Source of the DNA: an uncultured Oscillospiraceae bacterium
GTDB taxonomy: Bacteria > Bacillota_A > Clostridia > Oscillospirales > Oscillospiraceae
Reading direction: 5' to 3'
Assembly (NCBI GenBank): GCA_934561335.1
Contig: CAKTGD010000065.1
Coordinates: 1 to 8,763, forward strand
Length of the DNA stretch: 8,763 nt
Made by a program: the position numbers and the translations under genes. The notes under the pieces are model-generated. The model was not told the origin of the DNA. It did no database searches and saw nothing but the letters and a program-made list of their open reading frames with translations. Of the stretch, positions 1-5,584 are shown piece after piece; the stretch's first letter is position 1; each line of letters begins with the position of its first letter.

Positions 1-202
1 GGCCGACAAGCTGGAGGAGGTCAAGACCATCTGCTGGTGCGGCAAGAAGGCGGCCTTCAACGCCCGCTTTGACGAGCAGGGCCATGTGCTCAAGGAGGGC
101 GCACAGGTGGTGCTGGGCGCTAACGACCGCTACATCGGCCTGTGCCGCCGCCACTGGATGACAGGCGATCTGGGGCCGGATTTCCACCGGCTGCGGAAAT
201 GA
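1..202 (+). CDS. tdk: Thymidine kinase, C-terminal fragment (5' truncated by window edge)
   Basis: Type II thymidine kinase phosphorylates thymidine to dTMP with ATP in the cytoplasmic pyrimidine salvage pathway. Only the last 66 codons are in the window (first full codon at position 2). The fragment carries the C-terminal zinc-binding lasso region: a CWCGKK motif supplies two cysteines, and a later LCRRHW motif supplies the cysteine and histidine that usually complete the zinc site. The family usually has about 190-200 residues, so roughly two thirds lies upstream. Its TGA stop (200-202) overlaps the ATG of the next gene (199-201), so the two are probably translationally coupled and co-transcribed. 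Identification rests on the two metal motifs and their spacing, both typical of the family; the kinase core is not visible. Confidence 0.9.
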   Translation, partial: ADKLEEVKTICWCGKKAAFNARFDEQGHVLKEGAQVVLGANDRYIGLCRRHWMTGDLGPDFHRLRK

Positions 203-1068
203 TCTGTACGCTGTGTCCCCGCCGCTGCGGCGCGGAGCGGACGGAGACGGAGGGGAAGGGCTTTTGCGCCATGCCTTCGGGCCTTCGCGTGGCCCGCGCC
301 GCGCTGCACATGTGGGAGGAGCCGCCTATCTCCGGTACACAAGGCAGCGGCACTGTGTTTTTCTCCGGCTGCACCCTGCGGTGCTGCTACTGCCAGAACC
401 GGGATATTTCCGCCGGCGGCTTCGGCAGACACATCACCACGGCGCGGCTGCGGGAGATTTTTGAAGAGCTGATCGACCGGGGCGCTCACAACATCAATCT
501 GGTAACGCCCACCCATTTCCTGCCGTGGATCTTGCCGGCACTGGAGCCAAAGCTGAGCGTGCCGGTGGTGTATAACTGCGGCGGCTATGAATCGGTGGAG
601 ACGCTGCGGCTGCTGGAGGGCAAGGTGGATATCTGGCTGCCCGACCTGAAATATGCCGACGGTGCTCTGGCCCGGCGGCTCAGCGCCGCGCAGGATTATT
701 TCCCCGTGGCTGCCGCCGCCATCCGGGAAATGTACCGTCAGACCGGGCCGTGGGTGATGGAGGACGGTCTTTTGAAAAAGGGCGTGGTGATCCGCCATCT
801 GGTGCTGCCGGGGCAGCTGGACAACACCCGCCGCTGCATCGACTGGGTGGCGGAGAATTTCCGACCCGGTCAGGTGCTCTTTTCCCTGATGAGCCAGTAT
901 ACGCCACAGCCGGGGGCGGAGGGGCTGCTGAGCCGCCATGTGACACGCGCCGAGTACCGCGCCGCCGCCGCGTACATGGAAAATTGCGGCATCACCGATG
1001 GCTTTACCCAGGAGCGCACCGCCGCCCGGGCGGAGTATACCCCGCCCTTTGACCTGACGGGCGTGTAA
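199..1068 (+). CDS. PflX-like radical SAM protein (pyruvate formate-lyase activase-related)
   Basis: Predicted cytoplasmic 4Fe-4S radical SAM enzyme of 289 residues. The radical SAM cluster motif CX3CX2C is at Cys58, Cys62 and Cys65 (GCTLRCCYC). An extra cysteine group near the N terminus (Cys3, Cys6, Cys10, Cys23; CTLCPRRCG) is typical of the PflX/COG1313 branch and could hold a second cluster. Further family-like stretches are NLVTPTH (100-106), YNCGGYES (125-132) and PDLKYAD (148-154). The start is taken as ATG 199, inside the ATGA overlap with the tdk stop. An upstream in-frame ATG at 142 would lie deep within tdk and add residues that do not resemble the family. The substrate of PflX-like proteins is not established, so the resemblance to glycyl-radical activases is of family only. 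A hairpin at 1100-1129 probably ends the transcript. Confidence 0.85.
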   Translation: MICTLCPRRCGAERTETEGKGFCAMPSGLRVARAALHMWEEPPISGTQGSGTVFFSGCTLRCCYCQNRDISAGGFGRHITTARLREIFEELIDRGAHNINLVTPTHFLPWILPALEPKLSVPVVYNCGGYESVETLRLLEGKVDIWLPDLKYADGALARRLSAAQDYFPVAAAAIREMYRQTGPWVMEDGLLKKGVVIRHLVLPGQLDNTRRCIDWVAENFRPGQVLFSLMSQYTPQPGAEGLLSRHVTRAEYRAAAAYMENCGITDGFTQERTAARAEYTPPFDLTGV

Positions 1069-1099
1069 AGGGCCGCGGCAAAATTCGCCGCTTCTGTCT

Positions 1100-1129
1100 G
1101 CCGCTGCGGCGCGCAGCGGCTGTCTTTTC
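1100..1129 (+). terminator. Probable terminator after the radical SAM gene
   Basis: A 9-bp perfect GC-rich stem (1100-1108 with 1112-1120, 3-nt loop) is followed by TGTCTTTTC. It lies 32 bases past the radical SAM stop. Two weaker palindromes flank it: GCGGC/GCCGC (1075-1091) and CGCCGGAA/TTCCGGCG (1129-1145). The U tract is interrupted, so termination may be partial. Confidence 0.5.
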
Positions 1130-1262
1130 GCCGGAAATTCCGGCGGAAATGGGGTCGGAGCGGTACCGGAGGGCCACTTGTTCTATCACCCCAAAAGTAT
1201 CACTCGTTCCATACATTTAGTATAATTACACAAAAATTTACCGGATATTTTGTAAGTTTTTA

Positions 1263-1291
1263 TTGCAATTATAGATTGGCTGTGCTAAGAT
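1263..1291 (+). promoter_or_regulatory. Sigma-A-type promoter with extended -10 for the 159-residue protein gene
   Basis: TTGCAA (1263-1268) serves as -35. After a 17-bp spacer comes TAAGAT (1286-1291), preceded directly by TGC, an extended -10. The DNA just upstream (1206-1262) is AT-rich, unlike the surroundings, as in UP-type elements. A start near 1298 would give a leader of about 58 nt carrying a small hairpin (GAGGGG 1308-1313 with CCCCTC 1320-1325) before the AGGAGG at 1344-1349. A second TATAAT (1221-1226) lacks a good -35 but could be an alternative. Confidence 0.55.
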
Positions 1292-1355
1292 GAAGGTGCA
1301 GATAAAAGAGGGGCCCGATCCCCTCCGCCACCATCAGAACAGCAGGAGGTCTAGT

Positions 1356-1835
1356 ATGAATTATCCCACCACCGGCCAGGAGGTCTATGTAAGCCTGAAT
1401 CTGTCCAATACCATGCTGACCGGCATCGGCAAGGGCACCATCACCCGCGAAGAGGTGTCCGTGGACTATTTGAAGGAACTGTTTGCCAAATACGGCGTGA
1501 TCGTTTCGGCCAAGCCTGAGCAGAAACAGCTGATCCAGCTGGTCAACGACCACTACAATCTGGGGCTGGAGATCCCCGAAAAGCTGAAGCTGTTTCAGCT
1601 CAGCGAGCAGCATCGCCGTCTGGTGGTCATCAACGTCAGCGGCCTGCGCCGCAGCGGCGGCTCTCTGCTTCCCTCCTACACCGAGGAGGAGTTTGCCGAG
1701 GCTACGTTCTCTTTCGTGAAGTATTTTGTCCAGAGTGAACACTATGACGAGCTGAAAGAGCGGGTGAAAAAGCTGGAATTTGAGCTGGAGCAGGAGCTGG
1801 CGTGGCGCAACCGCACCGACGAAGAGCAGGTCTGA
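1356..1835 (+). CDS. Hypothetical protein, 159 residues, C-terminal coiled coil
   Basis: I do not recognise this family. The protein has 159 residues, is soluble, and has no signal peptide, membrane segment or cysteine. The ATG at 1356 has a strong AGGAGG (1344-1349) six bases upstream. An in-frame ATG at 1290 overlaps the promoter -10 and is rejected. Residues 1-30 look beta-rich with polar turns, 31-85 mixed helix, and 86-96 a hydrophobic strand (RRLVVINVSGL). Residues about 112-152 are strongly helical, ending in a charged heptad-like stretch (YDELKERVKKLEFELEQEL) that may be a short coiled coil for self-association. It sits alone between a promoter and a strong terminator, so it is probably monocistronic. 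No function is proposed. Confidence 0.75.
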   Translation: MNYPTTGQEVYVSLNLSNTMLTGIGKGTITREEVSVDYLKELFAKYGVIVSAKPEQKQLIQLVNDHYNLGLEIPEKLKLFQLSEQHRRLVVINVSGLRRSGGSLLPSYTEEEFAEATFSFVKYFVQSEHYDELKERVKKLEFELEQELAWRNRTDEEQV

Positions 1836-1853
1836 TTGATACCCGCACATGTG

Positions 1854-1887
1854 GGGGACGGCAGAGGCCGTCCCCTTTTCGTTTTTT
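1854..1887 (+). terminator. Strong intrinsic terminator after the 159-residue protein gene
   Basis: A 9-bp perfect stem GGGGACGGC (1854-1862) / GCCGTCCCC (1867-1875) with an AGAG loop is followed by TTTTCGTTTTTT (1876-1887). It begins 18 bases after the stop codon. Confidence 0.9.
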
Positions 1888-1936
1888 AGAAAAGGGCGTT
1901 GCTGTGCGCTTCCCAGCGCGAGGACGGTCTCCGACG

Positions 1937-1968
1937 GGCTGCTTTTCCCAGCAGCTGGAAAAGCAGCC
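1937..1968. repeat. 12-bp perfect hairpin in the gene-free region
   Basis: GGCTGCTTTTCC (1937-1948) and its exact reverse complement (1957-1968) are separated by 8 bases. There is no T run on either side, so it is not a standard terminator. The bases just after it (CCAAAAG, 1967-1973) recur in the inverted copy of the repeat, where 2475-2496 read in reverse includes CCAAAAG twice. It is probably part of the outer end of the left repeat copy. Confidence 0.7.
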
Positions 1969-1978
1969 AAAAGAGCCG

Positions 1979-1999
1979 GAAGAAACCGATGGTTTCTTC
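1979..1999. repeat. 9-bp perfect hairpin, outer end of left repeat copy
   Basis: GAAGAAACC (1979-1987) and GGTTTCTTC (1991-1999) enclose a GAT loop. The hairpin sits 11 bases before the CGCTAT that opens the left inverted arm. The right copy carries a different-sequence hairpin (2452-2470) at the equivalent place, 10 bases from its CGCTAT. The core AAACC/GGTTT is shared and the outer pairs differ on both sides. Confidence 0.7.
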
Positions 2000-2010
2000 A
2001 CTTCCTTGCG

Positions 2011-2133
2011 CGCTATGCATTGTGCAAATTTGCGGCCTTTTGCCGCACGTTCACGGAACGCAGAGCGTATCGCTGCGTATGACGAATCGCTTTTCTTCTT
2101 GCGCCGCTGCCGCTCACATTCTCAACGGTAGAA
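2011..2133 (+). repeat. Left arm of long imperfect inverted repeat
   Basis: This stretch is matched in reverse complement by 2319-2441. Exact blocks, in order: TGTGCAAA (2021-2028), TTGCGGCCT (2030-2038), CGTATGACGAAT (2076-2087), a 17-base block (2100-2116) and TCAACGGTAGAA (2122-2133). Between blocks the copies have diverged, with small length differences. Short open frames through it are not conserved between the copies, so it is treated as non-coding repeat DNA. Confidence 0.8.
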
Positions 2134-2155
2134 GCCACAGCGTTGTTCGATGTGG

Positions 2156-2180
2156 GCAGCGCCAAAATTTTGACCGCTGC
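2156..2180. repeat. Imperfect palindrome in the spacer between the arms
   Basis: GCAGCG (2156-2161) pairs with CGCTGC (2175-2180) around CAAAATTTTG (2163-2172), itself a perfect palindrome. It lies in the 185-base spacer between the two inverted arms. The rest of that spacer (2181-2231, 2256-2318) shows nothing else I can name. Confidence 0.55.
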
Positions 2181-2231
2181 CACTCGCTCACCTCGCTTCA
2201 TCTGTCACTGCCCAGCGCTCGGATCGCTCCC

Positions 2232-2255
2232 CGCGCCAGTTTGAGAACTGGCGCG
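2232..2255. repeat. 10-bp perfect hairpin in the spacer between the arms
   Basis: CGCGCCAGTT (2232-2241) and AACTGGCGCG (2246-2255) enclose TGAG. It is roughly central between the inverted arms. There is no following T run in either direction. Confidence 0.65.
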
Positions 2256-2318
2256 CAATGACACGCGAAGAAGTCTTGCACCACTGCTGTTGGCCGGCGT
2301 AATAAACAGTGCTTGCGG

Positions 2319-2441
2319 TTCTACCGTTGATGGCATGAGCGGCAGCGGCGCAGATGGGGTGTCAATTCGTCATACGTCACGATAACTACCATGTTTGGGG
2401 ATCGCGTGGTAACAGGCCGCAAGTTTGCACAGCGTATAGCG
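2319..2441 (-). repeat. Right arm of long imperfect inverted repeat
   Basis: Reverse-complement partner of 2011-2133. Exact matching blocks: TTCTACCGTTGA (2319-2330), a 17-base block (2336-2352), ATTCGTCATACG (2365-2376), AGGCCGCAA (2414-2422) and TTTGCACA (2424-2431). The region between 2377 and 2413 has diverged most. As a transcript the two arms could fold into a long broken stem, but divergence between blocks suggests two inverted copies of a dispersed element rather than a maintained RNA stem. Confidence 0.8.
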
Positions 2442-2451
2442 TGGGCGGATC

Positions 2452-2470
2452 CTTAAACCGCAGGTTTAAG
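2452..2470. repeat. 8-bp perfect hairpin, outer end of right repeat copy
   Basis: CTTAAACC (2452-2459) and GGTTTAAG (2463-2470) enclose GCA. It matches in position the hairpin at 1979-1999 of the left copy: same AAACC/GGTTT core, different outer base pairs, pairing kept in both. Confidence 0.7.
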
Positions 2471-2481
2471 CTGTCCTTTTG

Positions 2482-2620
2482 GTCACTTTTGGGTCGGGGC
2501 GTTAAGAAAACATGCCAGTGGCATGTTTTTAGCCTCCGATCTCGGCGGCTATGCCGCCGTAGTGTCCATCTGTGCTTGCACAGCATGACGCGGCCAAAAG
2601 TGACTCGCCCCGGAGGGCGA
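2482..2620. repeat. Cluster of hairpins with an 11-bp inverted repeat at its left end and near its right end
   Basis: GTCACTTTTGG (2482-2492) recurs exactly inverted as CCAAAAGTGAC (2594-2604). Inside lie three hairpins: AAAACATGCC/GGCATGTTTT (2507-2529, 10 bp, 3-nt loop), CGGCGGC/GCCGCCG (2543-2559, 7 bp), and an 8-bp stem with one bulged C at 2567-2587. Just outside the right end is TCGCCC/GGGCGA (2605-2620, CGGA loop). No gene fits. It is probably the outer part of the right repeat copy, or a separate palindromic element inserted next to it. Confidence 0.7.
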
Positions 2621-2716
2621 AACATTCTTTCTCAACATAACAACACAACAACACAAAATTCCTCTGCAACAATTCCCGCCCCTGCCGCGTATCCCCCATG
2701 AGAGGAGGTGGTCACT

Positions 2717-3214
2717 ATGGAATCTTTGCTGCGCGCGGGCAAAGAAACGATCGAAGATGTCTATCAGCGCCATGTGGTCATGCTGTACCGCGTGGCCTAT
2801 TCCTTTATGAAAAATGGCCCGGATGCCGAGGATATGGTGCAGGAAGCCTTTGTGCGGCTGCTTCACAGCGGCATGACCTTTCAATCGCCTGAGCATGAAA
2901 AGGCGTGGCTGATCGTCACCGTGTCCAACCTTTGCAAAAGCGCGCTGCGCAGTCCATGGCAGCGGCGAACAGGGTTTGACAGTCTGAGCCAGCCGCCTGC
3001 CGTGGAGGACACACCCCCGGATGAGACGCTTGAGGCGGTGCTGGCCCTGCCGGAGGACTATAAGCTGCCGGTCTATCTGTTCTACTATGAGGGATATCAG
3101 ACGGCGGAGATCGCCCGGATGCTGGGTGTGGCCCCGGCAACCGTCCGCAGCCGTCTGAACCGGGCAAGAAAAAAACTGAAACTGACATTGGGAGGTGATA
3201 CCTATGACGGGTAA
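2717..3214 (+). CDS. ECF-type RNA polymerase sigma-70 family sigma factor
   Basis: A 165-residue sigma factor that would direct core RNA polymerase to a small set of promoters. Region 2 spans about residues 12-78, with VYQRHVVMLYRVAYSFMKN and the DAEDMVQEAFVRLL core-binding helix (37-50). Region 4 spans about 105-157, with a typical helix-turn-helix: YYEGYQTAEIARMLGVAPATVRSRLNRARKKL read from residue 123. Length and the absence of regions 1 and 3 fit the ECF class. The start is ATG 2717, eight bases after AGGAGG (2703-2708). A GTG at 2708 overlaps that site and is rejected. The stop overlaps the next gene by 11 bases, the usual arrangement with a cognate anti-sigma factor. Target genes cannot be told from this window. 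Confidence 0.92.
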   Translation: MESLLRAGKETIEDVYQRHVVMLYRVAYSFMKNGPDAEDMVQEAFVRLLHSGMTFQSPEHEKAWLIVTVSNLCKSALRSPWQRRTGFDSLSQPPAVEDTPPDETLEAVLALPEDYKLPVYLFYYEGYQTAEIARMLGVAPATVRSRLNRARKKLKLTLGGDTYDG

Positions 3215-4145
3215 CGATATCCGCCGCGCTTATGACAAGCTGCGGCCTGATAAAGACGCACAGGAGCGGATGCTGCGCGCCATTCGGGAGGAGGCCGCCC
3301 ACGGCGCGGAAGCGCCGCGCCGCAAGAGACGTACCTTTCGGGGCACACTGATCCTGGCGGCGGCGCTGGTGCTGGTGCTGGCGTTCGGCACGGCGGCCTA
3401 TGCCACCGGCTTGTTTGGCCTGCGCTCGGCCGTGCTCTACCACAAACTGTATGGCGACACGGATGTGCTGAGCCTACAGGGACTGGCGGACAGTCCTGAG
3501 GGCATGGCCAACGCCCGCTGGCAGAGCTTTTGCACCAGCTATGACCCGGAAGGCGCGATTCTGGCCACCATCGACAACGGCAGCACGGGACTGGAGCCGC
3601 GCTATGACGCCTATCCCTGCTACACCCGGGAAATGGCCGATGCGCTGGACGCCATCGCCGAGGAATACGGACTTGAACTGCTGACCCCGCCCACGATGTA
3701 CGGCGGCAGCGATTCTCTGCCGCCGCGGATCGCCGATGTCCTGCCGGCAAGCTGCGACGCCTATGGGCATGTGTTTGACGGCGGCTATGCCTATGACTGC
3801 GGCAGCTTTATGGCGGAGGGCACCTTTACCTTCCGCGACGGGCGCTGGCCCTATCCCACCAGCTACCAGCTAATCTGCAATGAAAGGGGGTATCTGTCCG
3901 TGTCCTATCTTTCCATCGGAAACGCGGACGAATATACCCAGTGGGAATACGAAACCGCCTGCGGTATGCCGGTCATGCTGGCCATGGGGCCGGATAAGGC
4001 GCTGATCATTGCCGATCTGCCGGAGGCCTTTCTGGTGGTGAATGTGCTGGACGTCCGCGTGGGCGATGTGGAGGCAGGCGAGGCGGCCATGCCCAACGAA
4101 GTGCTGGAGGCCATGGCCGATGCCTTCCGGTTTGATACGGTGTGA
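3204..4145 (+). CDS. Single-pass membrane protein, probable anti-sigma factor for the upstream ECF sigma
   Basis: This 313-residue protein has a charged cytoplasmic N terminus (1-46, including RRKRR at 39-43), one membrane segment (about 47-68, LILAAALVLVLAFGTAAYA) and an extracytoplasmic domain (about 70-313). The start is ATG 3204 with GGAGG (3191-3195) eight bases upstream; it overlaps the sigma gene by 11 bases, implying coupled translation. This topology and context fit a membrane anti-sigma factor that holds the sigma factor until a signal is sensed outside. The zinc-type HX3CX2C anti-sigma motif is absent from the short N-terminal part. The outer domain has six cysteines (110, 139, 184, 199, 225, 253), which could form disulfides. 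Its C-terminal end (LPEAFLVVNVLDV to the last helix NEVLEAMADAF) vaguely resembles domains common in clostridial sigma-operon partners. The anti-sigma role is inferred from context. Confidence 0.8.
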   Translation: MTGNDIRRAYDKLRPDKDAQERMLRAIREEAAHGAEAPRRKRRTFRGTLILAAALVLVLAFGTAAYATGLFGLRSAVLYHKLYGDTDVLSLQGLADSPEGMANARWQSFCTSYDPEGAILATIDNGSTGLEPRYDAYPCYTREMADALDAIAEEYGLELLTPPTMYGGSDSLPPRIADVLPASCDAYGHVFDGGYAYDCGSFMAEGTFTFRDGRWPYPTSYQLICNERGYLSVSYLSIGNADEYTQWEYETACGMPVMLAMGPDKALIIADLPEAFLVVNVLDVRVGDVEAGEAAMPNEVLEAMADAFRFDTV

Positions 4146-4208
4146 TGCCGCCCTTTTGGGCAATCAGGTGATCAAAGGAACCGTCTAATCCGGGCAGGCT
4201 GAATAAAA

Positions 4209-4238
4209 GAACACCCCCGATGGGGGTGTTCTTCTTTT
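4209..4238. terminator. Bidirectional terminator between convergent sigma operon and gapA
   Basis: A 10-bp perfect stem GAACACCCCC (4209-4218) / GGGGGTGTTC (4222-4231) with a GAT loop. It is followed by TTCTTTT on the + strand; on the - strand the following bases are TTTTATTC. It sits between two convergent stop codons and can serve both transcripts. Confidence 0.88.
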
Positions 4239-4259
4239 ATGAAAGCGGTTTTAGCCGTT

Positions 4260-5300
4260 TTACTTTGCCTTTTCAGCCTTCTCGGCCATATCCATGTCAT
4301 ACATGTGCTTGAGCATACGGGTGGCCATGTTGCTGTAGCCCCACTCGTTGTCGTACCATGCGATCAGCTTGACAAAGTCCTCATCCAGCATGATGCCGGC
4401 GGTCTCGTCAAATACGCAGGGGCAGGGGCTGCCGATCATATCGGTGGACACCACCTGATCCCGGGTATAGCCGATGATGCCCTTCATATAGGTCTCGGAT
4501 GCGTGGAGAATCTCATAGCAGATATCGGCATAGGAGACGCTGGTGCTCAGGCGGGCGGTCAGGTCAACCACAGACACGTCGGCGGTGGGCACACGGAAGG
4601 CCATGCCGGTCATCTTGCCCTTCAGGGAGGGGATCACACGGCCCACAGCCTTGGCGGCGCCGGTGGAGGTGGGAATGATGTTATTGAGGATGGACCGGCC
4701 GGTGCGCCAGTCGCTGCCGCCGCGGGAGTCTACCGCCTTCTGCTTGGCGGTGGAGGCGTGGATGGTGGACATGAGGGACTGCTCGATGCCGAAGGTCTTG
4801 TGGATCACATAGGCCAGCGGGGCCAGACAGTTGGTGGTACAGCTGGCGTTGGAAATCACCTTCATGTCGGGGCGGTACTCGTCGCTGTTGACGCCGTAGA
4901 CAAAGGTGGGCGTGGCATCGTCCTTGGCCGGGGCGGTCAGCAGCACCTTCTTGGCGCCGCCCTTGAAGTGGCGGCTGGCCTTGTCGGTGGTGGTGTTGGC
5001 GCCGGTGGACTCGATGATATACTCGGCCTCGCAGTCGCTCCACTTGATCATGGCAGCGTCAGACTCGCTGAACACATGGATCTTCTTGCCGTTGACGATC
5101 AGATCGCCGCCGGCGTGCTCCACCGTACCGGGGAAGTTGCGGAACACCGAGTCATACTTCAGCAGATACACCATGTAATCGATATCCGCCTTGCGCAGGT
5201 TGATGCCGCGAATGTCGAACACCTCGGGGTTCTGGCACATGATGCGCAGAATGATGCGTCCGATGCGGCCAAAGCCGTTGATACCAATCTTGATTGCCAT
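4260..5300 (-). CDS. gap: Glyceraldehyde-3-phosphate dehydrogenase, phosphorylating (type I)
   Basis: GAPDH converts glyceraldehyde-3-phosphate, phosphate and NAD(P)+ to 1,3-bisphosphoglycerate in glycolysis/gluconeogenesis. The protein has 346 residues, close to the family's 330-340. The Rossmann motif INGFGRIGR is at 7-15, the active-site SNASCTTNC is at 150-158 with catalytic Cys154, and His181 (STIHAST) is the likely partner base. The phosphate/substrate region is PTSTGAAKAVG (210-220), followed by the C-terminal WYDNEWGYSN (315-324). The usual coenzyme-binding Asp after AIN/GIN is missing: the sequence is GINLRKAD (32-39). The start at 5300 has AAAGGA nine bases upstream. The frame stays open far upstream, but that part contains the promoter and does not resemble GAPDH. 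The C-terminal EKAEKAK tail is a short extension. gapA is separated from rnhA by about 480 bases with its own promoter. Confidence 0.97.
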   Translation of the reverse strand: MAIKIGINGFGRIGRIILRIMCQNPEVFDIRGINLRKADIDYMVYLLKYDSVFRNFPGTVEHAGGDLIVNGKKIHVFSESDAAMIKWSDCEAEYIIESTGANTTTDKASRHFKGGAKKVLLTAPAKDDATPTFVYGVNSDEYRPDMKVISNASCTTNCLAPLAYVIHKTFGIEQSLMSTIHASTAKQKAVDSRGGSDWRTGRSILNNIIPTSTGAAKAVGRVIPSLKGKMTGMAFRVPTADVSVVDLTARLSTSVSYADICYEILHASETYMKGIIGYTRDQVVSTDMIGSPCPCVFDETAGIMLDEDFVKLIAWYDNEWGYSNMATRMLKHMYDMDMAEKAEKAK

Positions 5301-5370
5301 TTCAAATTTTCCTTTCCACATACAACAGTGTTTGGCCGCACTGGGGCGGCTCTTTTTTGTTCCGCCTACT

Positions 5371-5399
5371 ATTATAGTACGGAAAGGTTTGGTTGTCTC
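5371..5399 (-). promoter_or_regulatory. Sigma-A-type promoter for gap
   Basis: On the - strand, GAGACA (5399-5394) lies 17 bp upstream of a perfect TATAAT (5376-5371). Transcription would start near 5364, giving a leader of about 64 nt. That leader can form a small GCCGC/GCGGC hairpin before the AAAGGA ribosome binding site (5315-5310). The region upstream, 5400-5470, is AT-rich compared with the rest of the window, consistent with a strongly expressed glycolytic gene. Confidence 0.65.
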
Positions 5400-5584
5400 C
5401 CTCTGAATCGAAAATAAATGTAGAAAAAATGTTACTGTTTTTGTGCATTTTTGATTATTTTCATCACTTTTTCGGTTGTATAAGTGGAATGTTCCATACG
5501 TTCTTAACTTTACGGAGATTCTGTGTCTGCCGTTCTTTTTTCGGCATGCACCGGCTCTGAGCAGGGAAAAATCTATCTTGGAAA

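Noticed and set aside
130..939. 269-codon open frame on the - strand
   Set aside because: Antisense to the radical SAM gene, whose cysteine motifs are clear; a GC-rich shadow frame.
1290..1355. Upstream start for the 159-residue protein
   Set aside because: This ATG overlaps the probable -10 element and lacks a ribosome binding site; ATG 1356 has AGGAGG six bases upstream.
1888..2700. CRISPR array or attachment site in the repeat-rich region
   Set aside because: The repeats are inverted and hairpin-like, not evenly spaced direct repeats, and no integrase, cas gene or tRNA 3' end is nearby.
1802..2701. Several short open frames across the repeat region (for example 1802-2131, 1899-2261, 2354-2701)
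   Set aside because: They run through hairpins and repeat arms, have no ribosome binding sites, have Arg/Ser/Cys-rich translations, and are not preserved between the two repeat copies.
2708..2716. GTG start for the sigma factor
   Set aside because: It overlaps the AGGAGG that serves the ATG at 2717.
4239..5417. 392-codon open frame on the + strand
   Set aside because: It lies antisense to gap, which has full catalytic motifs. The translation is Gly/His/Val-biased, as GC-rich antisense frames are, and shows no family resemblance.
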